Shown here one piece after another: positions 15,087-23,669 of a DNA stretch of 64,000 nt. Within the stretch, counting starts at the first letter, position 1. Every line of letters starts with the position of its first letter. Both the position numbers and the translations under genes were made by a program. The DNA comes from Agrococcus sp. ProA11 (GTDB lineage: Bacteria > Actinomycetota > Actinomycetes > Actinomycetales > Microbacteriaceae). The stretch is from NCBI RefSeq assembly GCF_039880525.1, contig NZ_CP156989.1:806001-870000 (forward strand), in the 5' to 3' direction. The notes under the pieces were generated by a model. It worked only from the letters and a program-made list of their open reading frames with translations. It ran no database searches and had not been told where the DNA came from.

Positions 15087-16364
15087 ATGGACGCCGACGT
15101 CATCGTGATCGGAGCGGGGCTCGCCGGCCTGCAGGCCGCGCGCTCGCTGCAGCGGGCGGGGCTCACGGTCGTGGTGCTGGAGGCCGCGGATGCGGTCGGC
15201 GGGCGCGTGCGCACCGACCTCGTCGACGGATTCCGCGTCGACCGCGGCTTCCAACTGCTGAACCCCGCCTACCCGGCGGTGCAGCGGTTGATCGACCTGC
15301 CCGCACTCGCGCTGCAGCCGTTCGGCGTCGGGGCGATCGTGCGCAGCGGCGCGACCACGACAACGCTCGCGCATCCGCTGCGGCATCCGCGGCACCTGCT
15401 CGCGACCCTCGCCAGCGGCCGCACGCCCGCATCCGACCTCGCCGCGCTGGCGCGCTGGATCGCACCGACGCTGCTGCGCCCGACCGTCGCGTCTCGTGCG
15501 GCCTCCGACACGACGCTGCGCGCGTCGCTCGACTCGGCGGGGCTGACCGGGCCGTTGCGCCGCGATGTGCTCGACACGTTCCTGGCCGGCGTCCTCGCCG
15601 ACAGCTCGGGGGAGACCTCGGCGAACTACGTGCGGCTGCTGCTGCGGTCGTTCGCGCTGGGCGCGCCCGGCCTGCCACGGGGCGGCATGCAAACGCTGCC
15701 CGAGCAGCTGGCCGCATCGCTCGAGTGCCCTCCGAACGGCACGCCGGAGGGCAGCGTGCGGCTTCGGACCGCCGCGCGCGAGCTCCGCGAGATGGCCGAC
15801 GGCGTGCAGGTCGCCACCGAGGCGGGCGCCGTCCGCGGGCGCGCCGCCATCGTCGCCGTCGGGCCGCAGCATGTCGGCGACCTGGTCGGCCTCCCGGCAC
15901 CGGCGACGCACGGGCTGACGACCTGGTGGTTCCGCGCGACCGGGCAGCCGCGCACGGGCCCCTTCCTGCTCATCGACGCCTCGCGGCCGGGCGGCGGGCC
16001 CGCCGGACCGATCTGGAACACCGCCGTCATCTCTGAGGTCGCGCCGTCGTACGCGCCGCCAGGTCGGCACCTCGTGCAGGCGACGACGCTGCTCGATCGT
16101 CCGGATGGGCGCGCGAGCGAAGCGCAGATGCGCCGCGACCTGGCGAGGCTGTACGGCACGTCGACGTCGCGCTGGGAGGTGCTGGCGCACCACGTCATCC
16201 CGCACGCGGTGCCGGCGCAGCGGCCCGGCCCGATCGACCGCGGCCCCGCGTGGACCGGCGAGCGCGTGGTCGTCACCGGCGACCACCGCGAGACGGCCTC
16301 CATCCAGGGGGCGCTCGTGTCGGGCGAGCATGCCGCGCGGGCGGTGGCGCGCAGGCTTCGCTGA
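15087..16364 (+). CDS. FAD-dependent amine-oxidase/protoporphyrinogen-oxidase-like protein
   Basis: A 425-residue flavoprotein beginning with DVIVIGAGLAGLQAARSLQRAG, followed by VLEAADAVGGRVRTD, the classic amine oxidase/PPOX dinucleotide and GGR motifs. The C-terminal FAD contact is in VVVTGDHRETASIQGALVSG. Members oxidise amines or desaturate isoprenoids or porphyrins; the substrate here is unknown. The start is certain: TAGGAGGA precedes the ATG and lies across the stop of the uvrA-like gene 10 bp upstream. The pair may be co-transcribed, but a functional link is not evident. Confidence 0.85.
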   Translation: MDADVIVIGAGLAGLQAARSLQRAGLTVVVLEAADAVGGRVRTDLVDGFRVDRGFQLLNPAYPAVQRLIDLPALALQPFGVGAIVRSGATTTTLAHPLRHPRHLLATLASGRTPASDLAALARWIAPTLLRPTVASRAASDTTLRASLDSAGLTGPLRRDVLDTFLAGVLADSSGETSANYVRLLLRSFALGAPGLPRGGMQTLPEQLAASLECPPNGTPEGSVRLRTAARELREMADGVQVATEAGAVRGRAAIVAVGPQHVGDLVGLPAPATHGLTTWWFRATGQPRTGPFLLIDASRPGGGPAGPIWNTAVISEVAPSYAPPGRHLVQATTLLDRPDGRASEAQMRRDLARLYGTSTSRWEVLAHHVIPHAVPAQRPGPIDRGPAWTGERVVVTGDHRETASIQGALVSGEHAARAVARRLR

Positions 16365-16374
16365 CGCCCCTCGG

Positions 16375-17004
16375 TCAGGCCGCGGGGCCGGGCACGCGTC
16401 GGAACAGGTAGACGTCGGCGGGGCGCGTGTACGCGATGCCCCTGCCGCTGGCGAGCAGCCCGGCGCGGTCGGGATGCGGCGGCCGCTTCGGCTGGAAGTA
16501 GCGGCCCAGGTCGTCGGTCACCAGCCGGTAGCCGTGCGCCCGACGATGGATCGCCGCCGCCAGCTCGTACCGCGGGTCGAGGAACGCGAGCCCCGCGTCG
16601 GCGTGGCTGTTGTTGACGAGCAGCCAGCCGCCGGGTCGCACGCACCGGGCCACGTGCTCGGAGACGGGGCCGGCGTACAGCGAGATCGCGAGATCCCATC
16701 CGGCCTCCGGCAGCGCCCGCAGCGTGCGCGTGTAGTCGCCGTCGACGAAGGCGATGCTCGGCGCTGCCGCGGCGCCACCGAGCCGCTGCGCGAGCCGCTC
16801 GACCGCCTCGACGTCCGCGAAGGCGCGACGGGCGCGAGCATCCATGTCGAGGTAGGTGACGTCCTGCCACACGGAGGACGGCGCGATATCGAGATAGCTG
16901 CCCGGGTAGATCACGCGGCGGGCGTCGGTGCAGCGCGCAACCGCCGCATACAGCGCCGTGCGGTCGCCGACGTGCGCGATGTAGTCGGTGAACGGCGTCG
17001 TCAT
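16375..17004 (-). CDS. SAM-dependent methyltransferase-like protein
   Basis: A 209-residue single-domain protein with a Rossmann-type order of strands: RRVIYPGSYLDIAPS, DVTYLDMDARARRAF, PSIAFVDGDYTR, and WDLAISLYAGPVSEHVARCVRPGGWLLVNN, which resembles motif post-I and motif III of class I methyltransferases. The glycine-rich motif I is weak, so the cofactor assignment is tentative. The ATG overlaps the stop of the DksA-like gene (ATGA). It is the last gene of a four-gene leftward run. Confidence 0.6.
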   Translation of the reverse strand: MTTPFTDYIAHVGDRTALYAAVARCTDARRVIYPGSYLDIAPSSVWQDVTYLDMDARARRAFADVEAVERLAQRLGGAAAAPSIAFVDGDYTRTLRALPEAGWDLAISLYAGPVSEHVARCVRPGGWLLVNNSHADAGLAFLDPRYELAAAIHRRAHGYRLVTDDLGRYFQPKRPPHPDRAGLLASGRGIAYTRPADVYLFRRVPGPAA

Positions 17005-17348
17005 CGTCGCTGCTGGGCGCAATCGATGCAGGTGGTCGCCTGCGGGCGGGCTTGCAGTCGCTCGGGCGCGATGGGACCACCGCAGACGCTGCAGGTCCCG
17101 CCCTCACCGCGCTCGATACGCGCGGCGGCCTCGTCGAGCGCCGCCAGCGCGTCGATGCGGGTCTGCTTCAGCCCCTCGAGCCGCGACCACTCGGATGACA
17201 GCGAGACGCCGTCGGGATCGTGCTCATCGTCGTCGTGCACGGTCTCGCGCAGCCGTCGGAGATCCGCGAGCTGCCGGTCGACCTCGGCGAGCTCCGCGGC
17301 CGCCTCCCGGCGCCGCCGCTCGATGCCATCGGCGCGCTGGTCATCCAT
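17001..17348 (-). CDS. DksA/TraR-type C4 zinc-finger protein
   Basis: A 115-residue protein with an N-terminal helical hairpin (residues 1-80, rich in Glu, Arg and Leu) and a C-terminal CSVCGGPI ... CIDCAQQ C4 zinc finger. This is the layout of DksA/TraR/CarD-like regulators that reach into the RNA polymerase secondary channel. The hairpin tip carries HDDDEHDPDG, whose acidic residues are reminiscent of the DksA tip. Start and stop overlap both neighbours (8 bp with the CMD gene, 4 bp with the methyltransferase-like gene). Confidence 0.75.
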   Translation of the reverse strand: MDDQRADGIERRRREAAAELAEVDRQLADLRRLRETVHDDDEHDPDGVSLSSEWSRLEGLKQTRIDALAALDEAAARIERGEGGTCSVCGGPIAPERLQARPQATTCIDCAQQRR

Positions 17349-17847
17349 CGATGCGCACGCCCGTAGACGCTGCCCCTCGGACGACCTTGCCCTCGGCATC
17401 GCGAGGGCGCACCGGATGTTCGCTGAGGATCGAGATGCGATTGAAGGCGTTGATCGTGACCGCGACCCACTCGGCCGCCACGAAGGTCGCATCGCCGAGG
17501 GTGGTGCGCGCGGCCTCGAGCTGGGACTCGGCATCGGCGGAGAGCGGCATCCGAGTCACCGCTTCGGCGATCGCGAGCACCGCCGCCTCGCGCTCTGAGT
17601 ACAGCGCGCTCTCGCGCCATGCCGAGAGCAGATCGAGCTTCTGCTGCGGGATGCCTGACTGCCGGGACTGTCGAGCATGCAGATCGAGGCAGAAGGCGCA
17701 GCCGTTGAGCTGCGATGCGCGCAGCTTGATGAGCTCTGCCTCCTGCGGGAGCAGCCCGTGCCGGGCCGCCTCATCCCGCACCGCGACCGAGGAGAGCTCG
17801 GCCGCCTTCCACGACTCGGGCATGGCCTTGTCCAAGAACGGTCGCAT
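17341..17847 (-). CDS. Carboxymuconolactone decarboxylase/AhpD-family protein
   Basis: A 168-residue protein with the AhpD-like core LIKLRASQLNGCAFCLDLHARQSRQSG. The CxxC (C-A-F-C) followed by His is the family's redox and proton relay. Members act as alkylhydroperoxidase-like or peroxidase-support enzymes. ATG at 17847 has GAGGAG four bases upstream and gives the common MRPFLDKAMPESW start. An alternative ATG at 17913 overlaps the arfB stop as ATGA and adds 22 residues without family similarity. The stop overlaps the DksA-like gene by 8 bp. Confidence 0.83.
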   Translation of the reverse strand: MRPFLDKAMPESWKAAELSSVAVRDEAARHGLLPQEAELIKLRASQLNGCAFCLDLHARQSRQSGIPQQKLDLLSAWRESALYSEREAAVLAIAEAVTRMPLSADAESQLEAARTTLGDATFVAAEWVAVTINAFNRISILSEHPVRPRDAEGKVVRGAASTGVRIDG

Positions 17848-17909
17848 CGCGCTCCTCGTCGTCCGCTGATGCCCCGAACGTACCTCAGGCAGATCGGCAC
17901 CTCGGGTGC

Positions 17910-18350
17910 TCATTCGGTCGGCGGTGGTCTGCGGTTGCGCTTGACGTCGGAGCGGCGGCTCTTCGCCTCGAGCCGCCGCCGCCTCGAGCCGCCCGTCGCT
18001 CGCGTCGCCCTGCGGATCGACGGCGGGGCGACGGCCTCGCGGAGGAGCGCAGCCAGCCGCTGTCGCGCCGCCGTGCGGTTCTGCCGCTGCGCGCGGTGCT
18101 CGGACGCCGTGACGGTCAGCATCGTGCCCGAGAGTCGCGCAGCGAGCCGCTCGAGGGCGCGCGAGCGCTGCACGTCGGTGAGCGCTGTGGTCGTGCGCAG
18201 GTCGAGACTCAGCTGCACCCGCGAATCCGTGGTGTTGACGCCCTGACCGCCGGGACCGGAGGCGCGGGAGAACTGCTCGACGAGCTCGTCGGCCGGCACC
18301 ACCAGCCCGTCCGGCGCTCCCGGTCCCGGGGGCACGACCAGGTCGTCCAC
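17910..18350 (-). CDS. arfB: Alternative ribosome-rescue factor ArfB
   Basis: A 146-residue class I release-factor-like protein. The catalytic GGQ motif is in SRASGPGGQGVNTTDSRVQL (residues about 29-48), and the C-terminal tail is strongly basic (SRRRRLEAKSRRSDVKRNRR), the feature that enters the empty mRNA channel. There is no codon-recognition domain. It hydrolyses peptidyl-tRNA on ribosomes stalled at broken mRNAs. It is first in the run arfB-CMD-DksA-methyltransferase and may be coupled to the CMD gene through the alternative 17913 start. Confidence 0.92.
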   Translation of the reverse strand: MDDLVVPPGPGAPDGLVVPADELVEQFSRASGPGGQGVNTTDSRVQLSLDLRTTTALTDVQRSRALERLAARLSGTMLTVTASEHRAQRQNRTAARQRLAALLREAVAPPSIRRATRATGGSRRRRLEAKSRRSDVKRNRRPPPTE

Positions 18351-18364
18351 GTGACGAGCGCTCC

Positions 18365-19567
18365 CTACTGCGCCGCGATCCGGCGGTGCGGATACTCGGA
18401 CTCGCGGCTCTGGAAGCTCAGGATGCTCGGGTTCTGGATCACGCCGTCACGGATCTCGATCGCGCGCGCGATGGTGTGGTCGGCGTCCCACGATGCCGGC
18501 CCCTCCATGACGGTGCGGAGGAACGGCAGCAGCGCCTCGCTGATCTCCCAGGTGGCCGCGTTCCACAGATACGACGGGCTGTGGTCGACGGCGTAGTAGT
18601 GCACGCCCTCGCCGACCGTGAACATCGGGTCCTCGAAGCCGGTCGGCTTCGCCCATTCGAAGCCCATGCCCTCGTCGCAGGAGACGTCGATGATGAGGCT
18701 GCCCGCCGCGAAGCCGTCGAGATCCTCGGTGCGCAGGTAGGTCATGGGGGCCGAGACGTCCTGCAGCGTGCAGTTGACGACGATGTCGTGCGAGGCCAGG
18801 AAGTCGGGCAGCAGCACGCTGCCCTCGTCGGTCAGCACCTCGCTGAGGTGGATGGGGCCGCCGTCGGTGTTGAGCTGGGTGATGTGCGCGCCGTGGATCG
18901 GCGAGCCGACCGCCGCGACGCCACGCTGCGTGAGCACCTGGATGTCGTGGATGCCGAGCGCATTGAGCGCGGTCACGGCGCCTCGCGCCGTCGCGCCGAA
19001 GCCGATGACGACCGCGCTGCGGCGCGGCCCGTAGTCGCCCGTCGATCCGATCAGCTGCAGCGCGTGCAGCACCGAGCTGTAGCCCGCCAGCTCGTTGTTC
19101 TTGTGGAACACGTGCAGGCTGAAGTCGCCCCGGCTGTTCCAGTGGTTCATGGCCTCGAAGGCGATCAGCGTCAGCCGACGGTCGATCGCGGTCTGGGTCA
19201 TCGCCGCATCCTGCACACAGTGCGGCCAGCCCCACAGCACGCCGCCCTCGGGCATCGCGGCGACATCCGCCCCCTGCGGCTTCGGCAGCAGCAGCACGTC
19301 GGCCGATGCGAGCACCTCTGCGCGCTCGGCAACGCGACCGACGCGCGACTCGACGTAGCCGGGCTCCAGCTGGAAGTCGGAACCGTAGCCGCGCTCGACG
19401 ATCATGCGCTCCCGCACGTCCGCGTCGATGCGGTCGAGGTGGAGCGGGTGGATCGGCAACCGCCGCTCGTTCTCCATCGAGGAGTCGGCGAGCAGGCCGA
19501 GCGCGAGCAGCCCGCCGCTCGACAATCCGGTCGGCTCTGGCACGGAGGTCGGCGTGGCACCGGACAT
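18365..19567 (-). CDS. N5-(carboxyethyl)ornithine synthase-like dehydrogenase (AlaDH/PNT family)
   Basis: A 400-residue protein of the alanine dehydrogenase/pyridine nucleotide transhydrogenase fold. It has an N-terminal ERRLPIHPLHLDRI substrate segment and a later NAD(P)-binding AVVIGFGATARGAVTALNALG. The pattern WGWPHCVQDAAMTQTAIDRRLTLIAFEAMNHW resembles N5-(carboxyethyl)ornithine synthases, which reductively join pyruvate to an ornithine or lysine side chain. The substrate is not proven. The start at 19567 has GGGAG five bases ahead; the in-frame ATG at 19579 has none. Confidence 0.75.
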   Translation of the reverse strand: MSGATPTSVPEPTGLSSGGLLALGLLADSSMENERRLPIHPLHLDRIDADVRERMIVERGYGSDFQLEPGYVESRVGRVAERAEVLASADVLLLPKPQGADVAAMPEGGVLWGWPHCVQDAAMTQTAIDRRLTLIAFEAMNHWNSRGDFSLHVFHKNNELAGYSSVLHALQLIGSTGDYGPRRSAVVIGFGATARGAVTALNALGIHDIQVLTQRGVAAVGSPIHGAHITQLNTDGGPIHLSEVLTDEGSVLLPDFLASHDIVVNCTLQDVSAPMTYLRTEDLDGFAAGSLIIDVSCDEGMGFEWAKPTGFEDPMFTVGEGVHYYAVDHSPSYLWNAATWEISEALLPFLRTVMEGPASWDADHTIARAIEIRDGVIQNPSILSFQSRESEYPHRRIAAQ

Positions 19568-19728
19568 CGGGACTCCCATCGTCGGGAACCAAAGGCAGCT
19601 CCGGCTCCTGAGCGTACGCGTCCCGCGCGCGGATGGGCGCGAACGGTGCTGCGCCTTCGAGCGGGCCATCCTTGAACGCGACATGCTCTGAGCGCCGTTG
19701 CAGCCCGCAGCGCTGAGAGAATGGGCGG

Positions 19729-21393
19729 ATGACCGCAACCCTCGTGGCCCAGGGCCTCGCCGGCGGCTACGGCCACCGCACCCTCTTCGACTCGCTCGAC
19801 GTGACCGTCGCGCCCGGCGATGTCGTCGGCGTGGTCGGGGCGAACGGCGCGGGCAAGTCGACGCTGCTGCGGTTGCTGGCGGGCGTCGATCAGCCGCAGG
19901 CCGGTTCGGTCGCGCTCGCGCCCGCCGACGCGTTCGTCGGGTTCCTGCCGCAGGAGCACGAGCGCGTGGCGGGGGAGAGCGTCGTCGACTACATCGGCCG
20001 TCGCACCGGATGCGCGCAGGCGACGGCAGACATGGATGCGGCAGCGCTGGCGCTCGGCGACCCCACCCTCGCGCCCGCCGGCGTCGATCCGGCAGACGCC
20101 TACTCGAGCGCGCTCGAGCGCTGGCTGGCGAGCGGGGCCGCCGACCTCGACGAGCGCATCCCGGTGGTGCTCGCCGAGCTCGGCCTGCAGCTGCCGGGCG
20201 ACGCCGCCGAGCACGCCATGATGACCGCGCTCTCGGGCGGCCAGGCCGCGCGCGTCGGCCTCGCGGCACTGCTGCTGTCGCGGTTCGACATCGTGCTGCT
20301 CGACGAGCCGACGAACGACCTCGACCTCGATGGGCTCGCGCGGCTGGAGTCCTTCGTGCAGGGACTGCGCGGCGGCGTGGTGCTGGTCAGCCACGACCGT
20401 GAGTTCCTCGCGCGCTGCGTCACGCGCGTGCTCGAGCTCGACCTCGCGCAGAGCTCGAACCGCATCTACGGCGGCGGCTACGACGCCTACCTGGAGGAGC
20501 GGGCCACCGTCCGGCGGCATGCTCGGGAGCGGTACGACGAGTTCGCGGAGCAGAAGGCAGACCTGGTCGCTCGCGCCAGGACGCAGCGGGAGTGGTCGAG
20601 CCAGGGCGTGCGGAACGCGATGAAGAAGGCGCCCGACAACGACAAGATCCGCCGCCGAGCGGCCACGGAGTCGAGCGAGAAGCAGGCGCAGAAGGTGCGC
20701 CAGATGGAGAGCCGGATCGCGCGGCTGGACGAGGTGGAGGAGCCGCGCAAGGAGTGGCAGCTCGCCTTCACCATCGGCGCGGCCCCGCGCTCGGGCACGG
20801 TGGTCTCGACGCTGAGCGCCGCCGTCCTCCGCCAGGGCTCCTTCACGCTGGGGCCGCTGTCGCTGCAGGTGAACGCGGGGGAGCGCATCGGCATCACCGG
20901 GCCGAACGGCGCCGGCAAGTCGACGCTGCTGCGCGCCCTGCTCGGTCAGCAGCAGCCGGACGAGGGGTCCGCGAGCCTCGGCGCGAGCGTGCGGATCGGC
21001 GAGATCGACCAGGCGCGGTCGCTGCTGACCGGCTCGACGCCACTGGCGGCAGGGTTCGAAGCGCTCGTGCCAGAGCTCGCCTCCGGCGAGGTGCGCACCC
21101 TGCTGGCGAAGTTCGGCCTGCGCGCCGACCACGTCGGCCGCCCCGTCGACGAGCTGTCACCGGGCGAGCGCACCCGCGCCGCGCTGGCGCTGCTGCAGGC
21201 GCGCGGCATCAACCTGCTGGTGCTCGACGAGCCCACCAACCACCTCGACCTGCCAGCCATCGAGCAGCTCGAGCAGGCACTGGAGACCTACGACGGCACG
21301 CTGCTGCTCGTCACGCACGACCGGCGGATGCTCGAGACCGTGCGCACCGACCGGTACTGGCGGGTCGAGGCGGGCCAGGTCGTCGAGCGGTAG
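19729..21393 (+). CDS. ABC-F family ATPase (ribosome-protection/translation factor type)
   Basis: A 554-residue soluble protein with two ABC cassettes and no membrane helices. Walker A motifs are GANGAGKST (residues 38-46) and GPNGAGKST (near 391). The signatures are ALSGGQAARVG and ELSPGERTRAALA, and the Walker B/D-loops are LLDEPTNDLDLDG and VLDEPTNHLDLPA. The charged linker between cassettes (about residues 255-345) is the ABC-F interdomain arm that reaches the ribosomal P-site tRNA. Family members either protect ribosomes from antibiotics or adjust translation; specificity cannot be read. Confidence 0.9.
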   Translation: MTATLVAQGLAGGYGHRTLFDSLDVTVAPGDVVGVVGANGAGKSTLLRLLAGVDQPQAGSVALAPADAFVGFLPQEHERVAGESVVDYIGRRTGCAQATADMDAAALALGDPTLAPAGVDPADAYSSALERWLASGAADLDERIPVVLAELGLQLPGDAAEHAMMTALSGGQAARVGLAALLLSRFDIVLLDEPTNDLDLDGLARLESFVQGLRGGVVLVSHDREFLARCVTRVLELDLAQSSNRIYGGGYDAYLEERATVRRHARERYDEFAEQKADLVARARTQREWSSQGVRNAMKKAPDNDKIRRRAATESSEKQAQKVRQMESRIARLDEVEEPRKEWQLAFTIGAAPRSGTVVSTLSAAVLRQGSFTLGPLSLQVNAGERIGITGPNGAGKSTLLRALLGQQQPDEGSASLGASVRIGEIDQARSLLTGSTPLAAGFEALVPELASGEVRTLLAKFGLRADHVGRPVDELSPGERTRAALALLQARGINLLVLDEPTNHLDLPAIEQLEQALETYDGTLLLVTHDRRMLETVRTDRYWRVEAGQVVER

Positions 21394-21429
21394 CACCCGT
21401 CAGTCGAGCGCCCGGCTCCATCCGACCCC

Positions 21430-21458
21430 TTGCGCACGCGCGGCCTGCGCTCGATACT
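21430..21458 (+). promoter_or_regulatory. Candidate promoter for the VOC gene
   Basis: TTGCGC at 21430-21435, a 17-bp spacer and GATACT at 21453-21458 form a sigma-70-like promoter 20 bp before the ATG at 21478. GGAGG follows at a normal distance from the start. It is a pattern match only. Confidence 0.4.
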
Positions 21459-21477
21459 GCGCTCGGAGGCGCAGATC

Positions 21478-21858
21478 ATGGACTACACGCAAGGATTCAG
21501 CGGATTCGCGGTGCCCGACGTTGCCGCGGCCACGGCGTTCTACACCGACGTGCTCGGCCTGCAGGCGTCGGAGGAGAACGGCATGCTGCAGCTGGCGATG
21601 CCCGGCGGCGCGACCGTGCTCGTGTATCCGAAGGAAGACCATGCGCCTGCCGTCTTCACGGTGCTCCACCTCGGCGTCGACGACCTCAGCGCGGCGGTCG
21701 AGGAGCTCACGGCGCGCGGTGCGACGTGGGAGCGGTACGAGGGCTTCGACCAGGACGAGCGCGGCATCGCGCCGGGGAACGGTGAGGGCCCGGACGTCGC
21801 CTGGACGACCGACCCGGCGGGCAACATCGTCTCGGTGATGCAGCTGCCGGGCGACTGA
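21478..21858 (+). CDS. VOC/glyoxalase-fold protein
   Basis: A 126-residue vicinal-oxygen-chelate fold protein with FSGFAVPDVAAATAFYTDVLGL at the start, a central TVLHLGVDDLSAAVEELTARG and an ending WTTDPAGNIVSVMQL. These are the paired beta-alpha-beta-beta-beta modules. Metal ligand positions (His in HLGVDD, Glu near the end) are partly present. Members include glyoxalases, dioxygenases and antibiotic-binding proteins; the substrate is unknown. It starts at an ATG with GGAGG upstream and has its own candidate promoter, and it converges with the Lrp gene at 21862. Confidence 0.85.
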   Translation: MDYTQGFSGFAVPDVAAATAFYTDVLGLQASEENGMLQLAMPGGATVLVYPKEDHAPAVFTVLHLGVDDLSAAVEELTARGATWERYEGFDQDERGIAPGNGEGPDVAWTTDPAGNIVSVMQLPGD

Positions 21859-21861
21859 CGC

Positions 21862-22311
21862 TCAGCGCACGCCCCACGCGTAGGACTGCTGCTGCAGCTT
21901 CAGGTACATGAGCGTGTCGGTCTCGCGCACGCCCTCGATCGCGCGGATGCGGTCGGAGACGAGCTCGAGCAGGTGGGCGTCGCTCTCGCACACCACCTCG
22001 GCGAGCACGTCGTACGTGCCGGCGGTGATGACGACGTAGACGGCCTCGTCGAGCGCCGCGAGCGCCTCGGCCACGGGCTCGAGACGCCCGGAGGCGCGGA
22101 TGCCGATCATCGCCTGCCGCGCGAAGCCCAGCTGCGTGGGATCGGTGACCGCGACGATCTGCATGACGCCGGCATCCGTCAGCCGCTTCACGCGGTTGCG
22201 CACGGCCGTCTCGCTGAGTCCCACGGCAGCCGCGATCGCGGCGTACGCCGCGCGCCCGTCGTGCTGCAGCTCGGCGATGATCGCCTTGTCGGTCTCGTCG
22301 GGCTCGGTCAC
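21862..22311 (-). CDS. Lrp/AsnC-family transcription regulator
   Basis: A 149-residue regulator with an N-terminal winged helix-turn-helix (DKAIIAELQHDGRAAYAAIAAAVGLSETAVRNRVKRL) and a C-terminal RAM ligand-binding domain. The second half contains GTYDVLAEVVCESDAHLLELV and the family ending TDTLMYLKL. It likely senses an amino acid or amine and controls the adjacent aminotransferase/permease genes. GTG at 22311 overlaps the aminotransferase stop (GTGA); a GTG/ATG slightly upstream is possible but would overlap further. Confidence 0.9.
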   Translation of the reverse strand: MTEPDETDKAIIAELQHDGRAAYAAIAAAVGLSETAVRNRVKRLTDAGVMQIVAVTDPTQLGFARQAMIGIRASGRLEPVAEALAALDEAVYVVITAGTYDVLAEVVCESDAHLLELVSDRIRAIEGVRETDTLMYLKLQQQSYAWGVR

Positions 22312-23645
22312 AGTCGGGCCCACGCCTCGGTCAGCACCCCGCGCAGGATCTCGGCCATCTCGTCGAAGTGCTGCTGGTCGCAGATGAGCGGGGGAGAGAG
22401 CTGAATGACGGGGTCGCCGCGGTCATCCGCTCGACAGTAGAGGCCGGCCTCGAACAGCGCGTCCGAGAGGAAGCCGCGCAGCAGCCGCTCGCTCTCCGCC
22501 TCGTCGAACGTCTCCCGCGTCTCCCTGTCCTTGACGAGCTCGATCCCGTAGAAGTAGCCGTCGCCGCGCACGTCGCCGACGATCGGCAGGTCGCGCAGCC
22601 CTTCGAGCGCTGCCCGGAATGCGCCCTCGTTGGCCCGCACGTGCTGGAGCACGCCCTCCTGCTCGAAGATCTCGAGGTTCTTGAGGCCCACCGCGGTCGC
22701 GACCGGATGGCCGCCGAAGGTGTAGCCGTGCGCGAACATCTGCCCTGGCTCGCGGAAGGGCTCGAAGAGCCGGTCGCTCGCCAGCATCGCGCCGAGCGGT
22801 GCGTAGCCGCTGGTGAGCCCCTTCGCGCAGGTGATGATGTCGGGCTGGTAGCCGTAGCGCTCCGCGCCGAACATCGTGCCGAGCCGGCCGAAGGCGCAGA
22901 TCACCTCATCCGAGACGAGCAGCACGTCATGCTCGTCGCAGATCTCCCGCACACGCTCGAAGTAGCCCGGCGGCGGCGGGAAGCAGCCGCCGGCGTTCTG
23001 CACCGGCTCGAGGAACACCGCCGCCAGCGTGTCCGGCCCCTCCTGCTCGATGGCTACGCCGATCTGGTCGGCGGCCCAGCGGCCGAAGGCCGCTGGGTCA
23101 TCGCGGTGCAGCGGGGCCCGGTAGATGTTCGTGTTCGGCACCCGGAAGGTGGAGGGCACGAGCGGCTCGAACATCGCCTTCAGGTCCGGCAGCCCCGTGA
23201 TGGAGAGCGCACCATGCGTGGTGCCGTGATAGGCGATGGCGCGGCTGATCACCTTGTGCTTCAGCGGCTTGCCCGTGAGCTTGAAGAAGTTCTTGGCCAG
23301 CTTCCACGCGCTCTCCACCGCCTCGCCGCCGCCGCTGGTGAAGAACACCCGGTTGAGGTCGCCGGGGGCGAGATCCGCCAGCTTGTCGGCCAGCGCGACC
23401 GCGCTCGGGTGCGCGTACGACCAGATGGGGAAGTAGGCGAGCGTGCTGGCCTGCTCGGCCGCAGCCTGCGCCAGGTCGGTGCGCCCGTGGCCGAGCTGGT
23501 TGACGAAGAGCCCTGCGAGGCCGTCGAGATAGCGCTTGCCGCGGTCATCCCAGACGTACGCCCCCTCGCCGCGCACGATCGTGGGCGTGCGCTCGGCGCT
23601 GCCCATGCGCGTGAAGTGCATCCACAGGTGCTCGCTGTCGGCCAT
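22308..23645 (-). CDS. Class III omega-aminotransferase
   Basis: A 445-residue PLP enzyme. The cofactor lysine is in DIITCAKGLTSGYAPLGA. VFLEPVQNAGG and the aspartate segment VLLVSDEVICAFGRLG are class III hallmarks. Such enzymes move the terminal amino group of putrescine, GABA, beta-alanine or lysine-type compounds to pyruvate or 2-oxoglutarate. Its start has GAGGAG upstream. It lies between an APC permease (25 bp upstream, same strand) and an Lrp regulator (4-bp overlap), which points to uptake and deamination of one amine or amino acid. Confidence 0.88.
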   Translation of the reverse strand: MADSEHLWMHFTRMGSAERTPTIVRGEGAYVWDDRGKRYLDGLAGLFVNQLGHGRTDLAQAAAEQASTLAYFPIWSYAHPSAVALADKLADLAPGDLNRVFFTSGGGEAVESAWKLAKNFFKLTGKPLKHKVISRAIAYHGTTHGALSITGLPDLKAMFEPLVPSTFRVPNTNIYRAPLHRDDPAAFGRWAADQIGVAIEQEGPDTLAAVFLEPVQNAGGCFPPPPGYFERVREICDEHDVLLVSDEVICAFGRLGTMFGAERYGYQPDIITCAKGLTSGYAPLGAMLASDRLFEPFREPGQMFAHGYTFGGHPVATAVGLKNLEIFEQEGVLQHVRANEGAFRAALEGLRDLPIVGDVRGDGYFYGIELVKDRETRETFDEAESERLLRGFLSDALFEAGLYCRADDRGDPVIQLSPPLICDQQHFDEMAEILRGVLTEAWARL

Positions 23646-23669
23646 GCTGCTCCTCGTCGACGGATCTGA

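Noticed and set aside
16365-16374. Shared terminator between the amine oxidase and methyltransferase-like genes
   Set aside because: The gap is only 10 bp and shows no stem with a T-run on either strand.
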